Assembly (NCBI GenBank): GCA_965219925.1
Contig: OZ244795.1
Location: forward strand, 3,410,001 to 3,474,000
Length of the DNA stretch: 64,000 bases
Source of the DNA: Bin87 sp965219925
GTDB lineage: Bacteria; Chloroflexota; Dehalococcoidia; Lucifugimonadales; UBA3495
Direction of reading: 5' to 3'
In this document: positions 27,896 through 37,805 of the stretch, in pieces
How positions within the stretch are numbered: position 1 is the first letter of the stretch
Layout: each line of letters starts with the position of its first letter
Notes under the pieces: generated by a model
Told to the model about the DNA's origin: nothing
The model's database searches: none
The model's input: only the letters and a program-made list of their open reading frames with translations
Translations under genes and position numbers: made by a program

Positions 27896-29936
27896 ATGAA
27901 GACAGCTCTATTCCACCATCTAATAGTCGCGACTCTCGTCAGTATCCTGGCCCTATCTATCCACTTTTCGTCGCACGCTCAGACGCTCTCCAACACGGCC
28001 ACGCTGAGTGCTCTGACAGTCAACCCCGAGGGCATCATCGGATTTGAGCCGGACCGAACCGACTATGCCGTCGGTTTGGCCCACGCGGTGACCACCGCGA
28101 CCATTAGCGCCACTCCCACCGACAGCGGGGCCGCCGTGTCCTTCAGCGGCCAGGACGCTGATACTAAAACTGAAGGCCATCAGGTCAACCTCAGCATCGG
28201 CCTCAACACCTTGAATATCACCGTCACTGCGGAAGACAAGATTTCAACTACGGAATACACCCTGCATATCGGGCGTGGTTCCAACGAACTGAACGGCTGG
28301 AAGGCGCAGGACGACTTGGACGGGCTTATCGCGGCCGGCAATGATTCCCCTTGGGGCATTTGGGGCAACAGCAGCACCGTCTGGGTGGTCGACAACGTTG
28401 ACAACACGGTGTACGCCTACAACCGAGACGGGACAGCGGACACCGCTCAGGAGTTCCAACTTCAATCCGGAAACTCACACCCGACTGGCATCTAGTCGGA
28501 CGGCGCCACCATGTGAGTTGCTGATAACGTAGACGATAAACTTTTCGCCTATAGGTTATCCGATGGGACCCATGTCGCTTCCAAGGATATCTCGGTTAGC
28601 TCACTTGCCCAAAATCCTGCTGGCATTTGGTCGGACGGCGCCACCATGTGGGTTCTCGATTCATCGAGCAAGTGGATATACGCCTACCAGTTGTCGAACG
28701 GGACCCAAGATCAAACTCAACACCGGAACCTGAGTTCGGCGACCCAGTTCTCAGACATCTGGTCCGACGGCACGACCCTGTGGCTTGCCGGTCAGACCAA
28801 GGCCGCCTGGGATTTGGCAAGCGGTGATCGGGTAGAAGACAGGGATATTGCCCTTCCGGCGGACATTGGGCTAAGTCAGCCGCACAACATTTTGGTCCGA
28901 TGGCGCCACTATCTGGGTAAGTTCCCGGGCCAACGGCAAGGTTTATGCATTCGACCTCCCGGGCTACGATCCCACGCTTAGCAGCCTAACGGTCGGCCCC
29001 GAAAATGTCATCGGATTCAACCCGGATCAAACCTACTATGCCGTGGGAGTGGCCAGCACGGTGGCGAGCGCTACCATTATCGCCACTCCCACCGACAGCG
29101 AGGCCACGGTTTCCTTCAGTGTACCGGACGCTGTAGTTGACGCAGATGGCCACCAGGTCAACCTTGACTCAGGTCTCAACACCGTGAATATCACCGTCAC
29201 CGCCGCCAACGGGGTAGCCATCATGGAGTACGTCCTGGACCTTGGACGGGGTTCCACCGATCCGCTGGGTTGGAAGGCCCAAGACGATTTGGACGGCCTG
29301 ATTGCAACCGGGAACGAGCGTCCACATGGCATTTGGGGTGATACCACCACTATCTGGGTTGTGGACTATGTCACTGACAAGGTCTACGCCTATAACAGGG
29401 ACGGGACAGCCGGCACCTCAAAAGAGTTCCAGCTGGATTCCTCAAACATGAGTCCAAGGGGCATCTGGTCTAACGGGGAGATCATGCGGGTTGCTGACAG
29501 CATCGAAAAAATCTCTTCGCTTACGTATTGTCGGATGGAACGCACGTTCTTTCCCGGGACATCTTGGACGAGAGCGTGAGTCCAAGGGGCATCTGGTCGG
29601 ACGGTACCACCATGTGGGTGTTTGATGCAAACGACAGATACATCTACGCCTATATGCTGTCGGATGGGACAAGAGACTCGTCCAAAGATTTGGACGTTAG
29701 CGATGGCGTTGCCGGGGCATCCGACATCTGGTCGGACGGCACACGATGTGGGTTCTCCAGCGCCTTTCGCTCAGCGTACCTGCCTGGAACCTAGTGGACG
29801 GGGTCCGAGACCAAGACCGAGATATTGCCATCCCGATGGACATAGGGCTCACCCGCTTGTACGGCCTCTGGTCTGACCATCGAACCATTTGGGTAACGTC
29901 AGCGGCCAGCGACAAGGCGTACGCATTCAACCCTAG
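27896..29936 (+). pseudogene. Secreted cadherin-like plus WVADxxDxKIYAY-repeat propeller protein, decayed
   Basis: ATG 27896 encodes a signal peptide (LIVATLVSILALSIHFSSHA), a cadherin-like beta-sandwich domain (ATLSALTVNPEGIIGFEPDR...NTLNITVTA) and propeller-type repeats such as SDGATMWVLD followed by WIYAYQLSNGT. A second cadherin-like domain (SLTVGPENVIGFNPDQ) and more repeats follow after 28980. Two Trp codons have become stops, TGG to TAG at 28493-28495 and TGG to TGA at 28513-28515, and at least three indels are present (near 28900, 29510 and 29740). An IS5-type element cuts it at 29933-29936. Intact relatives are extracellular; function unknown. Confidence 0.8.
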
Positions 29937-30802
29937 GGGGTGTCGTCAAAAGAGTTTGCTCCAGATCATCACTGCCCGGAGCTGGCAGATGGCCAAATAC
30001 GACGCCGTTCTCTTGGCATAGCGGGTTGCCACCCCGCGCCACTGCTTGAATTCCAGGAATCCGTTCTCCACTAGGTGCCGCAGCTTGTACAGCGCCCGGT
30101 CATAGTCCCGCTTTTCTCTCCGGTTGCTTTTGGGCGGTATCACCGGGTCCATTCCCAATTCCCGGACGGTGGCTATGATTTCATTGGTGTCATAGGCTTT
30201 GTCCGCCAGCAGGCACTCCGCTGCTATGCCCTCAATCAGAGGCAAAGCCTGGGAGCAGTCGGCAAACGTACCCTCGGTCACCGCCAGCCTTACCGGCATT
30301 CCGTGGGAATCCACCGCCAGGTGCAGCTTGCTGTTCAGCCCCCTTTTGTGCGGGCAATGGACTGATTTCCGCCCCGGGCGCCGGCGCTGTGGGGATGGGC
30401 CTTGATATAGCTGGCGTCTATCATCAGCCACTCGAAATCAGGGTCATCAATCACCGCCTCCAACAGTCCGGCCCACACGCCCCGGTCCCGCCAGCGGCAG
30501 AAGCGGCGGTGGGTGTTCTTCCAATCTCCGTAGTCCGGGGGCAAATCTCGCCAAGGAGCACCGGTGCGCAGTATCCAGCACACGGCGTCGATAAACCGCC
30601 GGTTGTCCCCGTGTCGTGGCACGGGGCAGGCTCTGGGCCGGTCGGCCCCTCTTGCCCTCTCCCCCGGCCAAATGCGGCCTCAACCGCTCCCAAACCTCAT
30701 CGGTCATATCGTGGCGCCGGTGCGCTACTGTCATACCCCCACCTTCCACACTCTCCCCATTTCCAGCAATTTACCACCCTACCGCCATTTTGACGACACC
30801 CC
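29937..30802 (-). mobile_element. IS5-family (IS427-like) insertion sequence with CTAG duplication
   Basis: The ends GGGGTGTCGTCAAAA and TTTTGACGACACCCC are perfect inverted repeats (29937-29951, 30788-30802). CTAG flanks both sides (29933-29936 and 30803-30806), consistent with a 4-bp target duplication. The insertion is in the decayed propeller gene. The transposase is split over three frames. Confidence 0.85.
29946..30749 (-). pseudogene. IS5-family (IS427-like) transposase in three frames
   Basis: Frame 1 starts at 30749 or its internal ATG at 30734: AHRRHDMTDEVWERLRPHL. A shift near 30610 gives RFIDAVCWILRTGAPWRDLP and LMIDASYIKAHPHSAGARGG (first Asp). A second shift near 30360 gives KRGLNSKLHLAVDSHGMPVR, LLADKAYDTNEI (second Asp) and RHLVENGFLEFKQWRGVATR (Glu). 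IS427-type elements normally use one programmed frameshift between two reading frames, plausibly the second one here; the first shift looks like a true lesion. Confidence 0.8.
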
Positions 30803-30879
30803 CTAGAAACCGGGCCGGAAAGCCCTGGTTGGGTAGAGGGAGTTGCGGCAGTAAAGCCGACGTGAGCAAAATCAGGGAC

Positions 30880-32622
30880 CATAGTTGTCCGAGCCGGACG
30901 GCACTGAAATTGGCCGCAGCATTGGCGACCACAGCGAGGACATCATTGCGGACGACGCGGTGGCCTGCTGCGCCGCCATCGGTACTGCCCAACAGCCCGA
31001 TTTTGCCCGCCACCAGGGTCAGGTTGACCACCGTGGCCGCCAGATACAGCTGGAATTTCGTCTTGACCCTTCCGAAGTAGCGGGCCTGGCGAATCCCCAA
31101 CTGGACCAGCCGAGCCAGCCGATGCTCTACTACCACTCGGCGTGCTCGATACTCGTCGTAGGCAGCGCTCTGCTGCAACGCTCGGGCCTGCTGCAGCAGG
31201 GCTTCCTAGGGATGGATCAGCACTCTGCGTCCTTTACTGCCTTGGGCCGCGATGCGCTGGGACCGCAGCGGACATACCCCACATACCGCCCCGTCGAACT
31301 GGAAAGCCTGCAATCGGTAGACACGACCGGCGCCATCCGTCCGCTTTCCCGCCGGCACGATGGCGTGGGTAACCTGTCCCGCCGGACCGGCGCAACTGCC
31401 CGCAGCCAGGTCAAGGTGAAAGTCATTTTTGGGAAAGTGTTTCCGGTTGGGCCGGCCCGGCACTTTGGCCACCAACCGGCGTCCCGCCTCGGCGAAGGTC
31501 TGGCGGGTCCCGCCGTCCCCATAGGCGGCGTCGCCCATGGCTTCCTCCACCACCGAGCCGGTACTCACTTCGCTCTGCTCCACCAGTTCCAAGGCCCCCA
31601 GATTGTCGGCAGCGTTGCCCGGCAACACGTCCACGGCGGTGATCAGCTGGCTGTCGGTGTCCACCACGATGGCCGCCTTGTGCCCGTGGCGCAGCTCCGG
31701 GTCATGCACCGACAGCATCCGGTCCTTGCTCACCCCATCCCTGAGGCTCACCCCACCGTCATCATCGCCGTCGCCATCCCCAACGCGCCTCACATCCTGG
31801 AGCAGCAACTGTCCCAGCAACTCCGCCCCATCCACTATGCTCTGCCGCTGGCCGCTGTCCTCCGGCAATTCCACCCACGCCTGCCGCGCCAGTTCCAGTA
31901 GCCGATCCCCGTCAGCCACTAGCTCAGCCAGCAACACCGCCCGCGCTTTGCGGTCCGACCAGTCAATCGTCGCCTCGCCCTTGATACTGGACCCGAAGTA
32001 CCGCTCGTAGCCCTGACCTTCGGCCCATTCCCCGACCGCGATGTTCGCCACGGCCGCCAGGACCCGCAACAGTTTCACGATCCCGTCCGCCAGCAGATTG
32101 TAGGTGTCCTTCACCGCGCCCCGTCCCAGGATGCAGGTCGTGTCCAGCGCCACCCGCATCCCACGCTTTTTCAGGTAGCCCGACTGCCGCGCCAGGCGCA
32201 GGCTGCTCTCGAACACCTCCCGCACCTTCTCGTGCAGTATCAACTGCGCCCGGAACAGCTGCAGGGTACTCTTGGCAAAGGGTACTCTTGGCAAAGGGTC
32301 TATCCTCAATCTCAATCCCCAACGCCACCCCCGGTCGTGGCCGAGGGCAGGCTCTTCCAACGGATGTCGAAGTCAGCCCTCGCCTTGGCCTCGGCGTCGC
32401 TGACCCGGTCGTAGGTCTGCAACAGCAGCGCCGTGGCCAGCAGGCTGGGCGGCACGCTGTCCCTCCCATTGTCTGGACAGCAGATCTCGGCGAAATCGTC
32501 ATCGCTGAACAACCGGCCCCGCAGTGCGGCCAGCAAACCGTAGCAGGTGTCCCTGCCCACGTAGTCCAGATACACCGGTCCGCTTCCCACAGGCCCTTCT
32601 GGTCCGAACGCTTCCCCAGCAT
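30880..32622 (-). pseudogene. IS1182-like transposase with duplication, frameshifts and a nonsense codon
   Basis: From ATG 32622 (MLGKRSDQKGLWEAD) the frame shifts near 32575 into VYLDYVGRDTCYGLLAALRG and DSVPPSLLATALLLQTYDRV. It shifts again near 32340 into GVALGIEIEDRPFAKSTL and once more at an exact 16-bp tandem duplication (TACTCTTGGCAAAGGG, 32265-32296) into QLFRAQLILHEKVREVF. The catalytic part includes RVALDTTCILGRGAVKDTYN and HGHKAAIVVDTDSQLITAVD. A TAG at 31206-31208 interrupts the frame before EALLQQARALQQSAAYDEYR and RVVVEHRLARLVQLGIRQAR. No terminal repeats were recognised. Confidence 0.8.
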
Positions 32623-32781
32623 TGCCCTGCTCCGCTAGCCTGGATTGCCCGGAGTATAACCCCTCGCCATAATCCGGTCGGTTTCCGGCCAGCTTTCTAG
32701 CAAGAGCATTTAGTCTGGCGGTTCGTCGAACATTGGTGGTTCCTCATCGAACATTGGCGGTTCCTCATAGGGCCGTGGCGG

Positions 32782-33714
32782 TCAATATTCGAGCCGTTGG
32801 AGCCAACTGTCATTCCACTCATCTTCGGTATAGACCTTCAATTTACTCTCTTCATCGAATAACGGCTGAGTCAACCGAATGTACTCTCCTGTATTAGTTC
32901 TTATCCATTCCCTATAGCTGCCATCGTCGTATGCACCCTCGCCAACCGGATTCCAACCTTGGGCCTTAAGCCATTGGTTTAGTTCCCCCTCACTAGCGAA
33001 GAACACTCTGTACGGGGTCTCGGTCAGGTCTTGTAATCGATGGAACACTGGATGATTGGGTAGCAATACCTGATGGATAGCATCGCCCTCGTCTTTGCGC
33101 TCTACGGTGAGAAACCTCACTAGTTGTTCGAGCGTTCCGGCCACTGACTTCATTTCCTCCAGAGTCCTGATCTCCTGAAAGCGCTTTTGGTCTTGGAGAA
33201 ATCTTTGGAATAGCCCTGCCCACTGATTCCTGAGGATTTCAACAATATCGGATGCGGTTTGAAATGGTGCGATAGGATTGTTTCTCGGGAGGTTGTGGAC
33301 CAACTCTATGAATTTATAGACGCGAGGGTCATCCACAAATCGATATGTGATGCCAGCATTATCTTTGTTTAACAAGTAAGTGCCGTATTCAGAATTAACG
33401 CTTTGTTCGATGAATATGAAAACTTGGACTTGGTTTTCTAGAGCAGTTTTCAGCTCTAGTTGAGTTATCGAGGAGCCGGGTTGTTCCTCTGATTCAGTGC
33501 CATGACGGCCCCCAATAATACAGATCAAGATGTCGCACAGTTCGATCTCGCGATGAACATACCCCTCTGGAGGCCTATCCTTGCCGTATGCGATGTCGCC
33601 TGCCTCGAAGAGGACAGCTTCGTATCCTAATCCTGAAATAAACCTGTCAAGGTCTTCCCTGACCTGCCTCAAGTCATAGAAAGTAGAACTGATGAACACT
33701 CTTGGCTTAGCCAT
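32782..33714 (-). CDS. DUF4062-domain protein (TIR-like fold)
   Basis: A 310-residue intact protein. The N-terminal ~150 residues are a DUF4062 domain: PRVFISSTFYDLRQVREDLD, YEAVLFEAGDI, REIELCDILICIIGGRHGT, SITQLELKTALE and VFIFIEQ. DUF4062 is structurally related to TIR domains and often caps STAND or other signalling/defence proteins. The rest is a helical region and a C-terminal part rich in Trp and acidic residues (YREWIRTNTGEYIRL) that I do not recognise. The ATG at 33714 has GGAGGCGGGAA directly upstream. It stands alone between two IS elements; lower GC and no lesions mark it as a probable recent or selected arrival. Confidence 0.8.
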   Translation of the reverse strand: MAKPRVFISSTFYDLRQVREDLDRFISGLGYEAVLFEAGDIAYGKDRPPEGYVHREIELCDILICIIGGRHGTESEEQPGSSITQLELKTALENQVQVFIFIEQSVNSEYGTYLLNKDNAGITYRFVDDPRVYKFIELVHNLPRNNPIAPFQTASDIVEILRNQWAGLFQRFLQDQKRFQEIRTLEEMKSVAGTLEQLVRFLTVERKDEGDAIHQVLLPNHPVFHRLQDLTETPYRVFFASEGELNQWLKAQGWNPVGEGAYDDGSYREWIRTNTGEYIRLTQPLFDEESKLKVYTEDEWNDSWLQRLEY

Positions 33715-33944
33715 TTCCCGCCTCCGGATCTGCACTTACAAAGGATTCTCGACGTCCGCCCCGGATATTAAGCTGGGTAGTCCCACGTAAGGAATACTCA
33801 GGTTCAAAGAACAGCTCAACGGGATGGTAGCACAGTGCTCAGGTTCTGCATTGTAATGGGTTGGAGAACAAACTACGTCTAGTGTCCTGTATTAGTAGTT
33901 CGTCGCATTATTCCGAGGCTTTCCAACTCAAGCCGTCGTTGTAA

Positions 33945-35213
33945 TACTAAACCAAAGCCAAGGTGGGATGTGCATTTGCCGGAAGTCGGGGGTCGGGTTG
34001 GGAGTCTCGCAGGAGGGATTCGGCCCTTGATTGCAGGACCGTGCGGCAGCGGCGCTTGACCTCGTCTTTCCGGCTGGTCAGCCTGGCCAGGAAGCTGCCC
34101 ACCCTCTCCTGCACCGCCGCTCTGCTTCCCAGGCACAGGTTCCCGGTCGCCTCTTCCCGCGCCCATCCCCAGATGGCTTCATCGGCGTTGAAGTCTGGGG
34201 CGTTGAAGTCTGGGCTGTAGCCCGGCAGATTCACCAGCCTCAGCCCCAGGCCAGGCCGCCGCAGATACTCCCGCACCGCCTCGCCACCATGGGCTGGGGC
34301 ATTATCCCAAATTACCCGAAGCGGCCCCGAGTGCCGCTGGCGCAACTGGTCCAAAAAGGCTGCCGAGGTTCCGCTGTTGCTGTTTCCCGCCCGGTCCATC
34401 CATTCCACCTCTCCCGTCTCCAGACACACCGCCGAATAGTAGCTGGCTTTCTCGCCATACCGCGGACTGCTGGAGTTCACCAGGGCTGGCTCTCCCCGCA
34501 GCACCCACCGGCCCCGCAACTCCGCATCGGCACGGCATCGGCACGGAAGTGGGCCTCGTCGGCGAAGCATATCTTGGCTCCGCTCCCTACTGCCTCCTCC
34601 CGCAGGGCGGCGTACGCCGCCACGAAGGCCTCCCGTTTCTCCTCATCCGCCTTCAGCAGCCGCTTCTGGGGGCGCTTGAAGGCAAATCCCAAGCGGCGCA
34701 GGTAGGTCAGGCAGCTGCGGCGGCACAGGCTGAGGCCCAAGCGTTCCTAGACAAACCGATGCACCACCTTCCAGTTCCAGTTGGCCAGGTCCAAGCCCGC
34801 CGCGGCAGGCAGCTGCTGCACCGCCGCCCTCAACTCCTCCCGCTGCGCCTCGCTCAGGGCGGGGGGGAACCACCGGTCTGCTCGAATATCAGGGCTCTGG
34901 GCCCTCCCTCACCAAAGGCCGCCGCCCATCGTCCGATGGTGTGAGGGTCCCTTTCCAGCGCCGCCGCCCTGGCCAATGCCCTCCAGCCTTGGGCCAGCAA
35001 CCAGATGGCGTACCACCGCTCCCGCTCCCTTGGCGTCGGCGCCAAGATCATCCGTCGACGCCAATCCTTGACTTCCATTTGCCATTGTTCCAAAGACCGA
35101 TCTATCTCCCTCACGCTCATCATCTACCCCCCCCACTACTGCACTCTCTGGCCCAGTTCCTCCACAAATTTATCCCATTTTTCTGCGTATTTCTCCTCGG
35201 CTTTGGTTTAGTG
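33945..35213 (-). mobile_element. IS630-family element, decayed; cuts the helicase gene
   Basis: Inverted ends TACTAAACCAAAGCCAAGG (33945-33963) and CCTCGGCTTTGGTTTAGTG (35195-35213) match each other at all but two positions and match the outer end at 232-250. The transposase inside is in at least four frames. Its right end is fused to the helicase fragment's 3' end. Confidence 0.85.
33947..35123 (-). pseudogene. IS630-family transposase, multiply frameshifted
   Basis: From ATG 35123, ILAPTPRERERWYAIWLLAQ and DPHTIGRWAAAFGEGGPRAL give the helix-turn-helix part. The Pro-rich hinge (34643-34873 frame), SLCRRSCLTYLRRLGFAFKR and AKICFADEAHFRAD (first Asp) follow in other frames. The final frame gives LRVIWDNAPAHGGEAV (second Asp) and LPGYSPDFNA...DEAIWGWAREEA (Glu). 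A short in-frame duplication, ALKSGALKSG on the opposite strand or PDFNAPDFNA in the protein, lies at 34188-34210. The element is inactive. Confidence 0.8.
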
Positions 35214-36432
35214 CACCAGAAAGCCTCAAACTCATGGAAAGGGTCTGACGGAGTTGAGACTCTGTGATGCCGATGCGGGTTCTGGATCGCTCCAGGCCAT
35301 CTCGAAGCTGCTCCACTTCCTGTCTTAGCTTGGATTGGCGCGATCGGTCCGCCTCAAGTTCATCCTCCACCACCTGCTTGTGGTCATCCAATTGGACGCC
35401 ATCAATGAGGTTCTCCAACTCCGCAACCTCGTTCCGCTTGATGCCCCCTTTGCCGATACTGGCGGCCAGTTGCGAATCCAGCACGTTTGCTGCGCTACCC
35501 AGCTCTTGCCGTATGATCTCGGATTTCTTGACCAACACTTCGAGCACCCGGTCTTCAGGCCGTTGCTTGCAGACGAAGTATCGACAGAAGACTTCGTCGG
35601 CCGGCTGCAATTTCCGGTCGATACGTCCGTTGCGTTGATCCAACCGGCTGGGGTTCCAAGGCATATCGAAGTGGAATAGGTTGCTACAATGCCGTTGTAA
35701 GTTGAGGCCTTCTCGGGCCGCGTCAGTTGCAATCAGGATACGCAGCGGGTGGTCCTTCGGTTCGGTGTTGAACGCATCCCTGATATCCAGTCGCCGCTCC
35801 CGAGAAGTTGTTCCGCTGAAAACGGCGATGCGCTCTACTGCCCGGTACGTATGTGAGATGGCCTCTTTCAGGCATTTTTCTATGTAACGACGGGTGTCTT
35901 CGTATTCGGTGAATATGATCACCCGGTTGTCATTCCACGGCGGATGTTCTTCGTTTGACGAAGACAACCCCGGGCACATATTTTCGCCAATCCAGCCGAC
36001 GATTTCCTGAATGCGCCGATCAGCCTGGTATCGCGCATCCTCCGCAATCTCCCGCATTTCGTCGATGAGGGCCAACTCTCCCTGTAGCGCTTCGCGGAGA
36101 TCCAGCTGACTGGCGTCGGTGGTGGCGGCCGTAGCAAGGTCAACCAGATCGTGCAGAGCTTCCTCCTGCTGATCGGTAGGCTCCTCGATCTGTTCAGGCA
36201 GTCCATCGTCGGCGAGCTCGTCGGCGTCGTCTGGTTCCTCCAGCAGATCGGAGGCGGCATCAATGTCAAAGTTCAGCAGTTGTAGATCATCGATCAACGA
36301 TTCAGGAGCTTCCGCCGCCGCCCGAGCGGATAGCAAAGCCAATTCGACGCTCCTCCTGTGGACCGCCAGCGTCCTGGCGAAGGCATCAATTGACGACAGC
36401 AATCGTTTTTGAAGATGTCCGATAACCAGGGA
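35214..36432 (-). pseudogene. SNF2-type helicase C-terminal fragment, DrmD-like (DISARM)
   Basis: A continuous frame of ~405 codons without start or natural stop. It carries LQKRLLSSIDAFARTLAVHR, an acidic insert (about 36150-36270), then the helicase C domain: RVIIFTEYEDTRRYIEKCL, ILIATDAAREGLNLQ, and PWNPSRLDQRNGRIDRK (motif VI). A coiled coil and ...QLRQTLSMSLRLSG end at the IS630 repeat. This layout matches the SNF2 helicase DrmD of class 1 DISARM anti-phage systems, though DrmD identity is by memory of motifs. The N-terminal ATPase half is missing, cut by the IS630 element at ~36432. No other DISARM gene is present. Confidence 0.65.
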
Positions 36433-37633
36433 GCTAGTGGCCTACCACCATTGCAATGATGGATGGTAGGATGTGAAGGTCAAGTAGAAACAGGAACAAA
36501 TGGGGAAGTGGTGAGGGAGGTTATGGTGAAGAAGTACCGGGTAGAACTGACGGTAGAGGAACAGGAGGAACTGAAGGCATTGGTTTCCAGGGGCTGGGCG
36601 GCGGCTTATAAGCAGACTCACGCCCGCATCCTGCTGCTGAGCGATGAGAATCAGGCCGAGGGGCCAATGATGGACCAGGAGATCGCCCGGGCCCTGAAGG
36701 TGGGCACCGCCACGGTGGAACGGGTACGCCGCCGCTGTGTGGAGGAAGGAGTGGCGGCCGCTCTGGGTCGCAAAGAGCAACTGAACCGGCGCCGGAAGAA
36801 GTTGGATGGTCAGGGTGAGGCCCACCTGATTGCCCTGGCCTGCTCGCCGCCACCGGAGGGACGAGTCAGTTGGACGTTGCAACTGCTGGCCGACGGACTG
36901 GTGGAAGGAGAGATAGTGGAGAGCATCAGCGACGAGACGGTGCGCCGGACCTTGAAAAAACCAACTGAAGCCCTGGCTGAAAGAATGCTGGTGCATCCCG
37001 CCCCAAGGCAGCGCCGATTTTGTGTGCGCCATGGAAGACGTGCTGGAGGTCTATCACCGCAGCTATGAAGACAAGGAAGTGCTGGTGTGCCTGGACGAGA
37101 CCAGCAAGCAACTGGTGGGGGAGACTCGGCAATCCCGTCCGCCGCGGCCTGGTTCAGTCATGGCCTACGATTACGAATACCAGCGCAACGGGGTGAGCAA
37201 CCTGTTCATGCTGTTCGCTCCGTTGGAGGGGTGGCGACGGGTGGAGGTGACGGACCGACGCACCAGAGCCGATTGGGCCCGGGTGGTCAAGCGACTGGTG
37301 GACGAGGACTATCCCGATAGGGAGCGTATCGTGCTGGTAATGGACAATCTGAACACCCATCATCTGGCCTCGCTGTACGAGGCCTTTGAGCCGGCGGCGG
37401 CGCGGCGCATCGCGGAGCGGCTGGAGATACATTGCACACCGAAGCACGGGAGTTGGACCGGCAATGCCTGGACCGCCGCATCCCGAACCGAAGCGTCCTG
37501 CGGAGGTAGGCAGCAGCGTGGCAGGCTCAGCGCAACCGGGACGGCATACGAGTGGACTGGCGCTTCACCACTGCAGATGCACGCACCAAACTGAAGTCTC
37601 TTTACCCATCAATACGACACTGACGGACTACTA
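36432..37633 (+). mobile_element. Second IS630-family element, decayed
   Basis: The left end CTAGTGGCCTACCACCATTG and the reversed right end CTAGTAGTCCGTCAGTGTCG share a weak inverted-repeat pattern that includes TTGATGG-type inner blocks, with TA at both edges. The transposase is frameshifted. Together with 33945-35213 it brackets the helicase fragment. Confidence 0.65.
36463..37594 (+). pseudogene. IS630-family transposase, frameshifted
   Basis: From the ATG at 36523, KKYRVELTVEEQEELKALVS and MDQEIARALKVGTATVERVR form the helix-turn-helix part, and SDETVRRTLKK ends the first frame near 37000. The second frame holds EVLVCLDETSKQLVGETR (first Asp) and RIVLVMDNLNTHHLASLYEA (second Asp). Near 37455 a shift separates TPKHGSWTGNAW from the expected Glu block; the true end, RVDWRFTTADARTKLKSLYP, reads in another frame near 37550-37605. 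Two indels inactivate it. Confidence 0.85.
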
Positions 37634-37672
37634 GCCTCCACTGTCGTTCCGAACGGAGCAAAAATCCCGGTT

Positions 37673-37730
37673 GGTTGCCGTTGCGGAACCCTTGGGCTCT
37701 GCCCAAGAGGACAGTCCCGCAACGGCAACC
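37673..37730. repeat. Nested palindromic structure downstream of the binding protein gene
   Basis: A 14-bp stem GGTTGCCGTTGCGG / CCGCAACGGCAACC (37673-37686, 37717-37730) encloses a second hairpin CTTGGGC-TCT-GCCCAAG (37690-37706). No T-run follows on either strand. Confidence 0.6.
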
Positions 37731-37768
37731 CTCGGCCGGCGTAGCCCCCTATTCGCAGCCAACGGGGT

Positions 37769-37798
37769 CCAGCCTTGAGGCGCGGCGCCTCAGGCTGG
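37769..37798 (-). terminator. Hairpin just after the first binding-protein gene
   Basis: A near-perfect stem CCAGCC-T-TGAGGCGC / GCGCCTCA-GGCTGG lies 8 bp after the stop at 37806. It lacks a clear U-run, so it may stabilise or end the leftward mRNA less efficiently than a classic intrinsic terminator. Confidence 0.45.
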
Positions 37799-37805
37799 GG
37801 TTCGC

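Noticed and set aside
29946..30749. Programmed frameshifting as the full explanation for the IS5/IS427 transposase frames
   Set aside because: IS427-type elements use one programmed shift, but three frames are needed here, so at least one indel must be a lesion.
36463..37594. Helix-turn-helix regulator of the adjacent transporter gene
   Set aside because: The helix-turn-helix is the N-terminus of an IS630 transposase; the DDE blocks follow in the next frame.
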